From: Vibrio sp. 10N.261.55.A7
Lineage (GTDB): Bacteria; Pseudomonadota; Gammaproteobacteria; Enterobacterales; Vibrionaceae
DNA length: 44,244 bases
Reading direction: 5' to 3'
Assembly (NCBI RefSeq): GCF_002877365.1
Contig: NZ_MCWZ01000305.1
Location: 1 to 44,244 of the forward strand
Part shown: in pieces, positions 16,333 through 24,326 of the stretch
How the letters are laid out: the number at the start of each line of letters is the position of its first letter
Numbering within the stretch: the stretch's first letter is position 1
The notes under the pieces: generated by a model
Database searches by the model: none
Told to the model about the DNA's origin: nothing
What the model saw: only the letters and a program-made list of their open reading frames with translations
Made by a program: the position numbers and the translations under genes

Positions 16333-17652
16333 ATGAATAACTATAAACTTAAAACGTTAGTTGCTCTAAGTGGAGCAATTATACTGGCTGGGTGTAATGG
16401 CAGTTCTTCCTCTACTTCGGCTACCGCGCAAACTGGGCAGTTTATTGATGCTGCCGTTGCCAACATCAACTACGCGACAGAAACCTTATCTGGTGTGACC
16501 GATGCCAATGGTAATTATTTGTACGAAGCAGGAGAAACCGTCACCTTCTCAATAGGCTCTATCACTTTTCCTCCTGTTCTCGCTTCTGGAGTCGTGACTC
16601 CGCTTGATATTGCAAACAGCAATGACACCGAAGATGACCAGGTCATCAATATCATCCGCTTCTTGCAAACGCTTGATACTGATGGCGACCCAAGTAATGG
16701 GATAACGATCTCCAATGATGCGAAAGATGCCGCCACCGTGGATATTGATTTTGATGTGTCGAAATCGGTTTTTGAAAGCAATTCGACCGTACTGGGTGTC
16801 ATCGCGTCAGGCGGACAAGACAGCGCGCCAAGTGCGCTGGTGAGTGAAGCGTCTGCGTTATCCCACTTCGAGTCGACCCTTCAAACCGCGGGTATTACGT
16901 TTGGGAAGTTCGTGGGCACTTGGTTGGTCTCAGGCACGAATGAAAATGAGCTTCTCATGTTTACGTTCTTTGCGGATGGGACCTATGTTCACGCTGAGAT
17001 CGATACGGATCTACAAAATGCGCAGAACCCCAATGAGGTCAATGGCATGGAGTGGGGGACCTATGAGGTCAACACTATTGGCGAGTTTTTCAGCGCAACA
17101 ACCTATTTTGATGAAAATGGCGATACGGGTTTAACGGACGTGATTACGTCGGCTACCGCAAGTTCAACGGATGGTGCGACAATTACGTTTGGCTTTAGTA
17201 ATAATGATCAAACGCTCACCTTTACCATCAAGGAGTACGTGAGTGGGTCCGTAACTACGACAGATACGTTGGTCTTCACCAAGCTCGTTGATAACGGCAT
17301 TGTAGGAACATGGTCAATCTCGGGAACGAATGAAAATGAATTGTTGATGTTTACCTTCCTATCTGACGGCACGTATGTTCATACCGAAGTGGATACCGAC
17401 CTAAGTACAGCGACAAACCCGAATGAGAACAACGGAGTTGAGTGGGGTAAATACTCAATCAATGCCCAAACCAATGAGATGACCGTATCGTTTGATGACG
17501 CATCGAAAACGGATCTAAATGGTGACACTGGCCTGTCTGATTTTGTTGGCAATGCGAATAATCAAGTCTTTGCAACGGTGTCGGGCGATCTCTTATCGCT
17601 TCGAATTGTAGAGTCTGGTAGTGAAGAGACCTTAACATTCAAACGTGAGTAG
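16333..17652 (+). CDS. Lipoprotein with two copies of a beta-rich repeat domain
   Basis: A 439-residue lipoprotein. The lipobox is LAGC (Cys21), followed by a Ser-rich linker. Residues about 35-75 resemble a surface-protein domain (GQFIDAAVANINYAT then GVTDANGNYLYEAGETV), a module often found in marine gammaproteobacterial envelope proteins. The rest holds a duplicated unit starting at residues 195 and 325. Each has GTW..SGTNENELLMFTF, DGTYVH, an NPNE..NG.EWG.Y core and ends in a T-rich strand. The composition is acidic, with many Asp residues. It stands alone between a long intergenic stretch and its own terminator. I do not recognise a function; surface display or binding is a guess. Confidence 0.75.
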   Translation: MNNYKLKTLVALSGAIILAGCNGSSSSTSATAQTGQFIDAAVANINYATETLSGVTDANGNYLYEAGETVTFSIGSITFPPVLASGVVTPLDIANSNDTEDDQVINIIRFLQTLDTDGDPSNGITISNDAKDAATVDIDFDVSKSVFESNSTVLGVIASGGQDSAPSALVSEASALSHFESTLQTAGITFGKFVGTWLVSGTNENELLMFTFFADGTYVHAEIDTDLQNAQNPNEVNGMEWGTYEVNTIGEFFSATTYFDENGDTGLTDVITSATASSTDGATITFGFSNNDQTLTFTIKEYVSGSVTTTDTLVFTKLVDNGIVGTWSISGTNENELLMFTFLSDGTYVHTEVDTDLSTATNPNENNGVEWGKYSINAQTNEMTVSFDDASKTDLNGDTGLSDFVGNANNQVFATVSGDLLSLRIVESGSEETLTFKRE

Positions 17653-17686
17653 CGCGGGTTGATTCCAAGTCATTCTCATGGCAAAC

Positions 17687-17720
17687 GCGGCAAAAAGACC
17701 ATAAGCGGTTTTTTTGTCGC
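17687..17720. terminator. Hairpin terminator, probably bidirectional
   Basis: Stem GCGGCAAAAAGACC / GGTTTTTTTGTCGC, with two G-U pairs, around loop ATAAGC. It lies between the converging lipoprotein gene and nitroreductase gene. Confidence 0.75.
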
Positions 17721-17797
17721 GTTGCTCTTTGAGGTGAGGCTATCCTGCTAGCATAGGTCAATCACTGGGAATGTTGGTTCTGTTATTCGCCTCATGA

Positions 17798-18964
17798 TTA
17801 CGCTTTAAGTAAGTCAGACACTAACCGTCTTGGGCCATGTGGTGTGCTGTCGGCTTTGCCCAATCTAAACAGCATCTGAACCGTATCACTCTCTTTAATT
17901 CCAAATGCTTTCTTAAACGACGCCTGAAGGGGAAGCATGTCGGAATACTCTTGCAATACTTGACTCATTGGGTGCTGAGCCAAGCCCATCGCCGCCGTTT
18001 TTAGATTCAATCGGCAGTAATCACGGCCGACAATCACTTGGTCTAATCGACTGTTCCCTTGAGTGCTGATCCAACCGAAAGCTTCCGTAGAAGCGACGGC
18101 CGTTTGCACCATCGTGACGGATTGTTGATCAAAGGACGTCGAATCTTGTTCCGTTTTTTCTCGTGATAAGAAAAAGTTTTCAGCCATGATCTTTTTAAGC
18201 CCCGTTGTGCCTGCCTGAGCAACACCAAATCCGTCCCTGTGCTGATTGAGTTCTTCTTGATCAAACCGAAACATAGCAATCGTTTCATGGCTGCGCTTAT
18301 GGTCATTGACTTCGATCTGCATCGCATCAGTCAACACCGTTTCGAACTTTGCTTTTGACTCTTTTGTTTGAGTAATGGTCAACGGATATTGCCCATGCTG
18401 CGTCATGTAGCCGCTGAGAGACTCGATTTCTTGTTGCGACAAAGACGTGTTCCCATAATTACGCTTGTTTGAGCGTCGGCTTAATAGGTGACCAAATAGA
18501 GGGTCGAGATTCGGTGTGTCGAGCTTAATCAATTCAACCGACGCAACCGGTTTGTCCTGAAGTTCATCATTTTGGTACATACCGTGTGGGAAGTAGCTCA
18601 TTCTAGCCTCATACCCCAGACCAGAGGCTGCGATGGACAAGGTTTCTAAAAATGTGCCTTGGCTGATGTGGATTTGTCGGTAAATAGGATCCGTTTCAGG
18701 CAGCAAACGTTGTGGGTCAACGTAGAGATCAAAACGGTTGGCTCCTGTCATTTTCACTAACCAAGGCTGAATGTTGTGGGCATTGGGTGCAAGGATGGCG
18801 TAAGAGAGTACCTTCATTCGAATGTCTTGCAGAGAAGCATCAGGGCCGTTCCAGCCAAAATTATCGCTCGGGGCTGATGTTCCGTTGTAACTCACCACTG
18901 CGCTGCTTAACGTTGCCGCTCCAACACCTAATCCAATGACTTTTATAAATTGACGACGGTCCAT
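17798..18964 (-). CDS. Tat-exported nitroreductase-family protein (Acg-like)
   Basis: A 388-residue protein. It opens with a twin-arginine signal, MDRRQFIKVIGLG followed by a hydrophobic stretch, so it should be folded with its cofactor and exported by Tat. The body matches Acg-type nitroreductase-fold proteins (YAILAPNAHNIQPWLV near the start; RRSNKRNYG and SVTMVQTAVASTEAFGW further on), which probably bind FMN. I chose the ATG at 18964, preceded by AAGGAG, over the in-frame start at 18994. It is divergent from a MarR regulator, with a clear inverted repeat between the two starts. The substrate is unknown. Confidence 0.85.
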   Translation of the reverse strand: MDRRQFIKVIGLGVGAATLSSAVVSYNGTSAPSDNFGWNGPDASLQDIRMKVLSYAILAPNAHNIQPWLVKMTGANRFDLYVDPQRLLPETDPIYRQIHISQGTFLETLSIAASGLGYEARMSYFPHGMYQNDELQDKPVASVELIKLDTPNLDPLFGHLLSRRSNKRNYGNTSLSQQEIESLSGYMTQHGQYPLTITQTKESKAKFETVLTDAMQIEVNDHKRSHETIAMFRFDQEELNQHRDGFGVAQAGTTGLKKIMAENFFLSREKTEQDSTSFDQQSVTMVQTAVASTEAFGWISTQGNSRLDQVIVGRDYCRLNLKTAAMGLAQHPMSQVLQEYSDMLPLQASFKKAFGIKESDTVQMLFRLGKADSTPHGPRRLVSDLLKA

Positions 18965-19000
18965 GATGATCTCCTTAGTTTGAATATAAATCACTTTTGA

Positions 19001-19031
19001 TTCCTTGGAATGTATATTATATTCCAGGGAA
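19001..19031. promoter_or_regulatory. Candidate MarR operator
   Basis: TTCCTTGGAAT (19001-19011) and ATTCCAGGGAA (19021-19031) are inverted repeats matching at 10 of 11 positions around a 9-bp AT-rich spacer. Each arm is itself nearly palindromic. It lies between the divergent nitroreductase and MarR genes, where a MarR dimer controlling both would bind. Confidence 0.65.
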
Positions 19032-19084
19032 TGTTATTTCAAGTGTTTATTTTTTGCACTCAGATTTTTTGAAAGGAAAGTACG

Positions 19085-19546
19085 ATGGTCGATAGAAGAC
19101 TAACCGAGGCAAAGTTGATTGTTCAGTTAGGAATCGTAAGACAATTAATGGCCACTCGAGAGGCGAAACTTTTTTCAAAACTGCCGTTGAATTCGTCTCA
19201 GTTTGGCGTGCTGAATCACTTTACGCACAACCCTGATCGAAGCTGGACAGTGACCGAACTTGCGGATGTGATGGAAATGAATCAGCCAGGGATCACTAAG
19301 ATTATCTCTGTTTTGCTCGACAAGAATTTGCTGGAGTCGATATCAGACAGTCAAGACAAGCGCCGCCGCTACCTAAAAATCACGACCCAAGGTCAAACGG
19401 TAACGAAAGACATCATGTCGGCGCTGATGCCCGATGTATCGCATGTCTTTTCAAACTGGCAAGATGACGAGCTGATGCAACTGCAAGGCAACATGGAAAA
19501 GTTAATGCGTTGGCTTGATGAGAACCGTGACGACTTCGCGAATTGA
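19085..19546 (+). CDS. MarR-family transcriptional regulator
   Basis: A 153-residue winged-helix regulator. Visible are the recognition region WTVTELADVMEMNQPGITKIISVLLDKNLLE and the wing (SDSQDKRRRYLKITTQG). The C-terminal helices would form the dimer interface. GAAAGGAAAG precedes the ATG. The gene is divergent from the Tat-exported nitroreductase gene, and the inverted repeat between them is the likely binding site. MarR proteins often respond to phenolic or oxidising compounds, which would fit a nitroreductase target; the inducer is not known. Confidence 0.9.
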   Translation: MVDRRLTEAKLIVQLGIVRQLMATREAKLFSKLPLNSSQFGVLNHFTHNPDRSWTVTELADVMEMNQPGITKIISVLLDKNLLESISDSQDKRRRYLKITTQGQTVTKDIMSALMPDVSHVFSNWQDDELMQLQGNMEKLMRWLDENRDDFAN

Positions 19547-19693
19547 GCCTTCGGTTATGAACGGTTATCAAGGTTATTGAGGTGATCGAGGCTCTATAGG
19601 TTATCGGCATTATTGGTTCAGATGGCAGATAAGGTCAGTCAGCTGTATTGGCGCGAATATTTCAACACTCACTGAAATGGGCAGGTTTACACA

Positions 19694-20575
19694 ATGAAGA
19701 CGATCTACGAGCATACACAATCCAACATACTCGTGTTGCCGCAAGCCTTGTTTGCAATGCAAGATGTTCGTGTTCTGCTGCATCGTGGTGACGCGGTGAT
19801 TTTTAAGAAACATCTTGAGCAAGACTTAACCAACATTGAGTTCTATACCAATACGCCTTGCTTAATCTACATTGAAAGTGGTTACGAGACGTTAACGAAT
19901 AGCGAAAACGACACCACCGAGCTTCACCCTGGTTCGGCTCTTTTCCTTGCCCAAGGGTTGAATCTGCATTCTGACTTTGTCAAAAGCACCGACTCGCTAA
20001 AAGCGTATTTGGTGTTTTTTGATGAACAGGTGATTGTTGAGTACCTAACAAAACTCAAAAACGAAAAGATCGCATCGGGCGACGTCAGTGGTTCTTGTCT
20101 ATTGAACGATAAAGACAACCGGTTAGGCGCTTTTTTTAATACCGTTCAACTCGATATTAGTGACTCGGGCTATCTTGATATCAAGCTTCAAGAACTATTG
20201 CATCTGATGGTGTCGATTGGAGACCGAAGTATCATTCATTCTCTACTTTCCAATAAGGTCTTGTCGAGTAAGCGAAATCTTCAGCGCTTACTGGAATCAG
20301 AGGACATTCTACACCTTACTGTCAGTGATTTAGCGCACCTATCAGGAAGAAGCCTGTCGAGTTTTAATCGAGATTTTAAGAGCTTATACGCGGTAACGCC
20401 TCAAAAATGGTTGAGAGAAAAGCGACTAGTGCATGCGAACGCGCTTTTAGAAGAAGGGGCAATATCGGTCACTGACGCCGCCTTCGAGGTAGGCTATGAA
20501 AACGTGTCTAATTTCATTCGGGTATTTAAAATGAAGTATGGAAAAACGCCGAGCCAGATAAAAAGGGCCAGATAA
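19694..20575 (+). CDS. AraC-family transcriptional regulator
   Basis: A 293-residue regulator. The N-terminal region is cupin-like (CLIYIESGYETLTNSENDTT ... GSALFLAQGLNLHSDF). The C-terminal AraC domain has helix-turn-helix motifs HLTVSDLAHLSGRSLSSFNR and ISVTDAAFEVGYENVSNFIR, ending in FKMKYGKTPSQIKRAR. The last codons and the stop lie inside a 14-bp tandem repeat, so a slippage event set the present C-terminus. It is followed 105 bp later on the same strand by a small monooxygenase-like gene, which may be its target. Confidence 0.88.
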   Translation: MKTIYEHTQSNILVLPQALFAMQDVRVLLHRGDAVIFKKHLEQDLTNIEFYTNTPCLIYIESGYETLTNSENDTTELHPGSALFLAQGLNLHSDFVKSTDSLKAYLVFFDEQVIVEYLTKLKNEKIASGDVSGSCLLNDKDNRLGAFFNTVQLDISDSGYLDIKLQELLHLMVSIGDRSIIHSLLSNKVLSSKRNLQRLLESEDILHLTVSDLAHLSGRSLSSFNRDFKSLYAVTPQKWLREKRLVHANALLEEGAISVTDAAFEVGYENVSNFIRVFKMKYGKTPSQIKRAR

Positions 20576-20588
20576 AAAGAGCCAGATG
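20553..20588. repeat. 14-bp tandem repeat over the AraC stop codon
   Basis: GCCAGATAAAAAG(G/A) occurs twice in tandem (20553 and 20567) with a partial third copy at 20581. The stop codon TAA at 20573-20575 is part of the second copy. Confidence 0.8.
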
Positions 20589-20680
20589 ACCGAAATACGG
20601 CAGTTTTGACATTTTCAAAGTAGTTCCCGTTTAGATACGCAGTTAACCTGATTGTGACCCTTAATAATCAGGAGTTTACT

Positions 20681-20971
20681 ATGAGTGTTCGAGTTACCCT
20701 TAATTGCCAAATCCAGTCTGGTCAATTTGAAAATTTGCATCCCTTCCTTGAGTTAAACCTACCGAATGTACGAGGTTTTAAGGGAAATAGGCGAGTCACG
20801 GTGTTTTATGATCAACACAATGATGAAATGCTTTTGGATGAAGAGTGGACATCGATAGAAAGTCATCAGCACTATATACAGTGTATTTCTGAGAACGGCG
20901 TGCTTGAAAAGCTGAGTCGCTTTTTAGAGACGCCACCGAGCATTAAGTACTTCGAACAAGTGGACATTTAG
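20681..20971 (+). CDS. Small antibiotic-biosynthesis-monooxygenase-like protein
   Basis: A 96-residue protein. I start it at the ATG at 20681, with CAGGAG upstream. Its alpha-beta pattern (VRVTLNCQIQSGQFENLHPFLELNL, seen from VRVTL; then VTVFYDQHNDEMLLDEEWTS and HQHYIQ) fits the dimeric ferredoxin-like ABM fold. Proteins of this type are cofactor-free oxygenases, heme-handling proteins or simply small-molecule binders. No catalytic residue stands out. The nearest partner is the AraC gene upstream. The fold call is moderate and the function unknown. Confidence 0.6.
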   Translation: MSVRVTLNCQIQSGQFENLHPFLELNLPNVRGFKGNRRVTVFYDQHNDEMLLDEEWTSIESHQHYIQCISENGVLEKLSRFLETPPSIKYFEQVDI

Positions 20972-21067
20972 CTTATGCAAAATAACGCTAGGTTTGGTGA
21001 TCTCGAACGCCGTTATTTGGCGGTTCGCGTGGCTCCTAATTAAAGAACCCAATAAAGCGAGACGAGC

Positions 21068-21100
21068 GGGCATTTCATAACCAAGAAATGCCCTTGTTTT
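21068..21100. terminator. Terminator between the monooxygenase-like gene and the MerR gene
   Basis: Perfect 9-bp stem GGGCATTTC / GAAATGCCC around an 8-base loop, followed by TTGTTTT. It serves the plus-strand gene; it could also act weakly for the converging MerR gene. Confidence 0.8.
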
Positions 21101-21129
21101 ATAAAACCCGCTTTACAAACGTCAGATGT

Positions 21130-21519
21130 TTAAGCCAAGTATCGTTTTGCCGATGTCATCAGCTTTTGAAAAGAAGGACAATCGATATGTGAAACCTTAG
21201 GACAGGTTGCAACATGGTTCATGCTGTCTCGCACGGCTTCCAATCGCTTAATTTGCCGATCAATGTCGGACGCTTTTTGCGCTAACAAGGCTCTGTCGAT
21301 GGCGAGTTCATCAGAATCGTCAAACATGGTTGCGATTTCACTCAATGAAAGGCCCGCCACGCGACCCAGTGAAATGATGTTCAACTTGTTGAGAACCTTT
21401 GGGCTGTATTGCCGTCGTAGTCCCTTTCTGCCAATAGATTGAATCAATCCAAGCTTTTCATAATACCTCAGTGTGGAAGGGGCCAGCCCTGACTCACCTG
21501 ATACTTCTGCAATATCCAT
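21130..21519 (-). CDS. MerR-family transcriptional regulator
   Basis: A 129-residue regulator. The N-terminal helix-turn-helix and wing read MDIAEVSGESGLAPSTLRYY and EKLGLIQSIGRKGLRRQY. A coiled-coil dimerisation helix follows (LLAQKASDIDRQIKRLEAV), and the C-terminus carries two cysteines (ATCPKVSHIDCPSF). I choose the ATG at 21519, preceded by GGGA; the longer start at 21594 would run through the operator. The two cysteines could bind metal or sense oxidants; this is inference. It is divergent from the DUF2938 gene, and a MerR-type promoter lies between them. Confidence 0.85.
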   Translation of the reverse strand: MDIAEVSGESGLAPSTLRYYEKLGLIQSIGRKGLRRQYSPKVLNKLNIISLGRVAGLSLSEIATMFDDSDELAIDRALLAQKASDIDRQIKRLEAVRDSMNHVATCPKVSHIDCPSFQKLMTSAKRYLA

Positions 21520-21530
21520 ATACATTCCCA

Positions 21531-21561
21531 TTGACTTAAAGTCGACTTCAAGTTGTACCAT
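21531..21561 (+). promoter_or_regulatory. MerR-type promoter with operator
   Basis: TTGACT (21531-21536) and TACCAT (21556-21561) are separated by 19 bp, the long spacer typical of MerR-controlled promoters. The spacer region holds a 20-bp near-palindrome centred on GTCGAC (21534-21553). It faces the DUF2938 gene. Confidence 0.6.
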
Positions 21562-21609
21562 ATTTTCCAATGGCACAAACATAAGAATGAACACAATTTG
21601 GAGTTCAGT

Positions 21610-22113
21610 ATGGAAACGACTATTTGGTTACAGGCAATACTCATCGGGGTGGGTGCGACGATCATCATGGACGCATGGGCACTGTTACAAAAACGAGTAC
21701 TGGGCATTCCATCGATGAATTACGCGTTGGTGGCACGTTGGGTTTTACTCATGCCAAGCGGGCGATGGGTGCATAAACCCATTATGTTGACGCCGCCAGT
21801 TCGAGGAGAAAAGCCATTAGGTTGGATCCTACATTATTGGATCGGAATAGTTTTCGCTTTGATGCATGTTTTCGTGTTTGGACCGTCATGGCTAAGTAGC
21901 CCAAGCCTTCTTCCCGCATTAATCACCGGCGTAGTGACTATTGTTTGTCCATTTCTCATCATTCAGCCTTGCCTTGGTTTCGGCGTGGCCGCGAGTAAAA
22001 CGCCAACACCATGGAAGGCGAGGGGGTTGAGTTTGCTGGCACACTGCAGTTATGGGGTCGGTTTGTACGCTTCAGCGGTTGTTATGAATGATGCTATGAA
22101 TGTTGTGATGTAA
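21610..22113 (+). CDS. DUF2938 family membrane protein
   Basis: A 167-residue protein with about four or five membrane segments (IWLQAILIGVGATIIMDAWA at the N-terminus; GIVFALMHVFVFGPSW; LITGVVTIVCPFLIIQPCLG). Length and pattern fit DUF2938, an uncharacterised membrane family. GGAG precedes the ATG at 21610; the longer in-frame start at 21553 would lie inside the promoter. It appears to be the single target of the divergent MerR regulator. Its 3' end overlaps the convergent nucleotidyltransferase gene by 20 bp. The function is unknown. Confidence 0.75.
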   Translation: METTIWLQAILIGVGATIIMDAWALLQKRVLGIPSMNYALVARWVLLMPSGRWVHKPIMLTPPVRGEKPLGWILHYWIGIVFALMHVFVFGPSWLSSPSLLPALITGVVTIVCPFLIIQPCLGFGVAASKTPTPWKARGLSLLAHCSYGVGLYASAVVMNDAMNVVM

Positions 22114-22648
22114 CCGGACAAACAGTCAATTTGGGCCAACGTGTCAGCCAGTTTTTCGATTGAACACGATGATTAAAGTCACTCAGACTCCGTTTGGGGT
22201 TATAAGACAGCTGCAAGCTAAACAAAGACTCAAATCCAAACGCTGAGAGACATTCATATTGATCGTCTCTCACTTTTCTGACCGCGACGGCGGTCTCTTT
22301 CTCTGGCCAGTAGCTCATGGCATCCAAGGTGCTGGTGTAAGGTTTGTCACCATTGCGTGTATGCATGAGTGCCTGGTTCCGCACTTGCCAACGAACGTTT
22401 GGCATCATTTGCGTTAAAGATTGCTCGTAGGCAAGGCATGCGTCTGCCTCAGATTCATTGGCATCAAAATAGATCACATCGATGTCAGAGAGCGAACTGG
22501 GCGTTGCTTTATTGTGTAGGTGATCCCACACAAGGTTTCTCACAAAGCCTGCGGCTATATAGCACTGAGGAAGTGACAGTTGAGCAACACAGTCGAGCGC
22601 ATTCTCTCTGAAGGGATCGTTCTTAATTAGATCAACTATTTTCTTCAT
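22094..22648 (-). CDS. Nucleotidyltransferase-fold protein (NTP_transf_6/DUF925 type)
   Basis: A 184-residue protein. Its start region IAAGFVRNLVWDHLHN followed by LSDIDVIYFD fits the nucleotidyltransferase fold, where the glycine-arginine turn binds nucleotide and the two Asp residues of DIDV bind metal. A third motif is not clear. Proteins of this small family are annotated only as nucleotidyltransferase family proteins. It stands alone: it converges with the DUF2938 gene and is followed on its 5' side by the long control region of the polysaccharide operon. The biological target is unknown. Confidence 0.8.
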   Translation of the reverse strand: MKKIVDLIKNDPFRENALDCVAQLSLPQCYIAAGFVRNLVWDHLHNKATPSSLSDIDVIYFDANESEADACLAYEQSLTQMMPNVRWQVRNQALMHTRNGDKPYTSTLDAMSYWPEKETAVAVRKVRDDQYECLSAFGFESLFSLQLSYNPKRSLSDFNHRVQSKNWLTRWPKLTVCPVTSQHS

Positions 22649-23216
22649 ACGTTAACGTTGCTCTTTTAGATGATAATTTTGAGGGGAGACTAGAACAGTC
22701 AAAGGATATTGAGTTATTGAGGTTCGATAAACAAGTTCTGGACAGAAACGAGTAATGCGATTTGCCAATTTAGCATTGTATGTTCTTTTTTTGGGGGAGA
22801 GGGGAGGGTAATAGAACGTGTTGCAGAGCGCTAGCTTGGGACATCAATAACAGATAGCTATCTAAACACTCGTTCACTTCATATCCGGTAAAGTTATTTT
22901 GAGGATATGTGGAAATTAACATCAATTGAGTAGCACTAACCCTTATATGCAAAAGTGTTAACAACTTGAAACATAGAATTACAACTTAAAAGTTACAAAT
23001 AATAATATAGATAGGGTGAATATATATTATTGTCTTGCGTGCTTTGTGTATTAGATAACGACTACATATGCAAGATAGCCTCAAAATTTAAGTTATACCT
23101 TTAAAATTGAAAACTGTGATCTCGCTTCCGTTTACTTGTCGGTATGGTAACCTCTCGCCTCCAAATTAATGGTGGGCCAAATTTGCCATTAATGTTTCAA
23201 GCTTAAATAGTGGAAA
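22649..23216. other. AT-rich control region upstream of the wecB-nfr operon
   Basis: No convincing gene is seen. The region is AT-rich with a purine-rich run (GGGGGAGAGGGGAGGG, near 22793). It probably carries the promoter of the polysaccharide operon. An 8-bp inverted repeat lies close to the wecB start. I see no JUMPstart or ops element. Confidence 0.5.
23165..23193. promoter_or_regulatory. Inverted repeat upstream of wecB
   Basis: ATTAATGG (23165-23172) and CCATTAAT (23186-23193) form a perfect 8-bp inverted repeat with a 13-bp spacer, ending 23 bp before the wecB start. It could be an operator or a 5' leader hairpin near the ribosome-binding site. Confidence 0.45.
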
Positions 23217-24326
23217 ATGGTTAATACAAGTATGCTGAATGAGAAACAACCCAAAGCTCTAATTGTGACTGGAACCCGACCTGAAATCATCAAAATGGCT
23301 CCCGTCTACTACGCATTAAAAAGAAACAATATTTCAGTATCTTGGTGCCACACTGGTCAGCATACATCACTAGCCGAGCAGACATTTGAAGCTTTTGATA
23401 TTGAGCCTGACTTCATTTTAATCAGACCTTCTGGCAACTCTGTCTCAGATCTTGTATCTGGCCTGATAAGTAATATTAGCCAGCTCCTAGAGAGCAATGA
23501 ATTTGATTCCGTGCTGGTTCACGGTGATACATCGACAACCTTGGCCGGGGCACTTGCTGCTTTTTATAATAGAGTCCCAGTTATTGCACATGTAGAAGCC
23601 GGCTTGCGAAGCGGAGATTTGGCACACCCCTTCCCCGAAGAGTCAAATAGGCTTCTAGTCGCTAAGGTTGCAAACCTGCACTTCGCACCGACTGACAAAT
23701 CTCTACAAGCACTGTTGAGTGAAAATGTACCTCTGAACACCGTTTTTATGACAGGTAACACAGCGATAGACGCGCAATATTTGTTACTAGAGCAAGGTAA
23801 GATCAATTCGACCAGAAAAAATAAAGTACTCGTCACCGCACACCGTCGTGAGAATTGGGAAAATATCCCCGTAATATGTGACGCTGTGATTGCCTTATCG
23901 AAAATAAGGACAGATCTAGAATTTGTCTTTGCTGTACACCCTAATCCAGAATTAAAAATGAAAGTCGGTAGGCATCTAGAAGGCGCAGATAGAATTACAC
24001 TGACCGAGCCTTTGGATTATTTCTCTTTACAGAGGGCTTTGTCTGAATCTGTTTTAGTCATGACAGATTCTGGTGGTATTCAAGAAGAAGCCCCAACATT
24101 TGGAACTCCTGTTCTAGTACTTCGAGAGACAACTGAAAGACCAGAAGCGATTGAGCAAGGTTATTCGTCACTATGTGGTGGCGATAACAAAGACAAGATA
24201 GTAGAGCATGCGCTGAAAATGCTTGAACTCGGCCAATTTAAAGAATGTAAAAACCCATTCGGAGATGGTACAGCGGCCGTCCAAATCGCAGAAACAATCG
24301 TTAAGGCTTGCAATGAACTTTCTTGA
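23217..24326 (+). CDS. wecB: UDP-N-acetylglucosamine 2-epimerase (non-hydrolysing)
   Basis: A 369-residue cytoplasmic enzyme that interconverts UDP-GlcNAc and UDP-ManNAc. Motifs of the family are intact: GTRPEIIKMAPVYYAL at the N-terminus, CHTGQHT, LVHGDTSTTLAGALAAF, HVEAGLRSGDLAHPFPEE, VTAHRRENW and TDSGGIQEEAPTFGTPVLVL with ETTERPEA. It is the first gene of a four-gene operon; its last 14 bp overlap the start of the nfrB-like gene. In E. coli, WecB activity is needed for the ManNAc-containing glycan secreted by NfrA/NfrB, so this copy probably feeds the neighbouring synthase. The chromosome may carry another copy for other glycans. Confidence 0.95.
   Translation: MVNTSMLNEKQPKALIVTGTRPEIIKMAPVYYALKRNNISVSWCHTGQHTSLAEQTFEAFDIEPDFILIRPSGNSVSDLVSGLISNISQLLESNEFDSVLVHGDTSTTLAGALAAFYNRVPVIAHVEAGLRSGDLAHPFPEESNRLLVAKVANLHFAPTDKSLQALLSENVPLNTVFMTGNTAIDAQYLLLEQGKINSTRKNKVLVTAHRRENWENIPVICDAVIALSKIRTDLEFVFAVHPNPELKMKVGRHLEGADRITLTEPLDYFSLQRALSESVLVMTDSGGIQEEAPTFGTPVLVLRETTERPEAIEQGYSSLCGGDNKDKIVEHALKMLELGQFKECKNPFGDGTAAVQIAETIVKACNELS

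Noticed and set aside
22793..22808. G-rich run considered as a G-quadruplex
   Set aside because: Only three runs of three or more G are present, one short of the usual four.
22770..22964. Short minus-strand open frame of 64 codons upstream of wecB
   Set aside because: It lies in AT-rich control DNA with no good ribosome-binding site, and the peptide has no recognisable pattern.
22649..23216. JUMPstart/ops element before the polysaccharide operon
   Set aside because: No GGCGGTAGC-type ops sequence is present in the leader.
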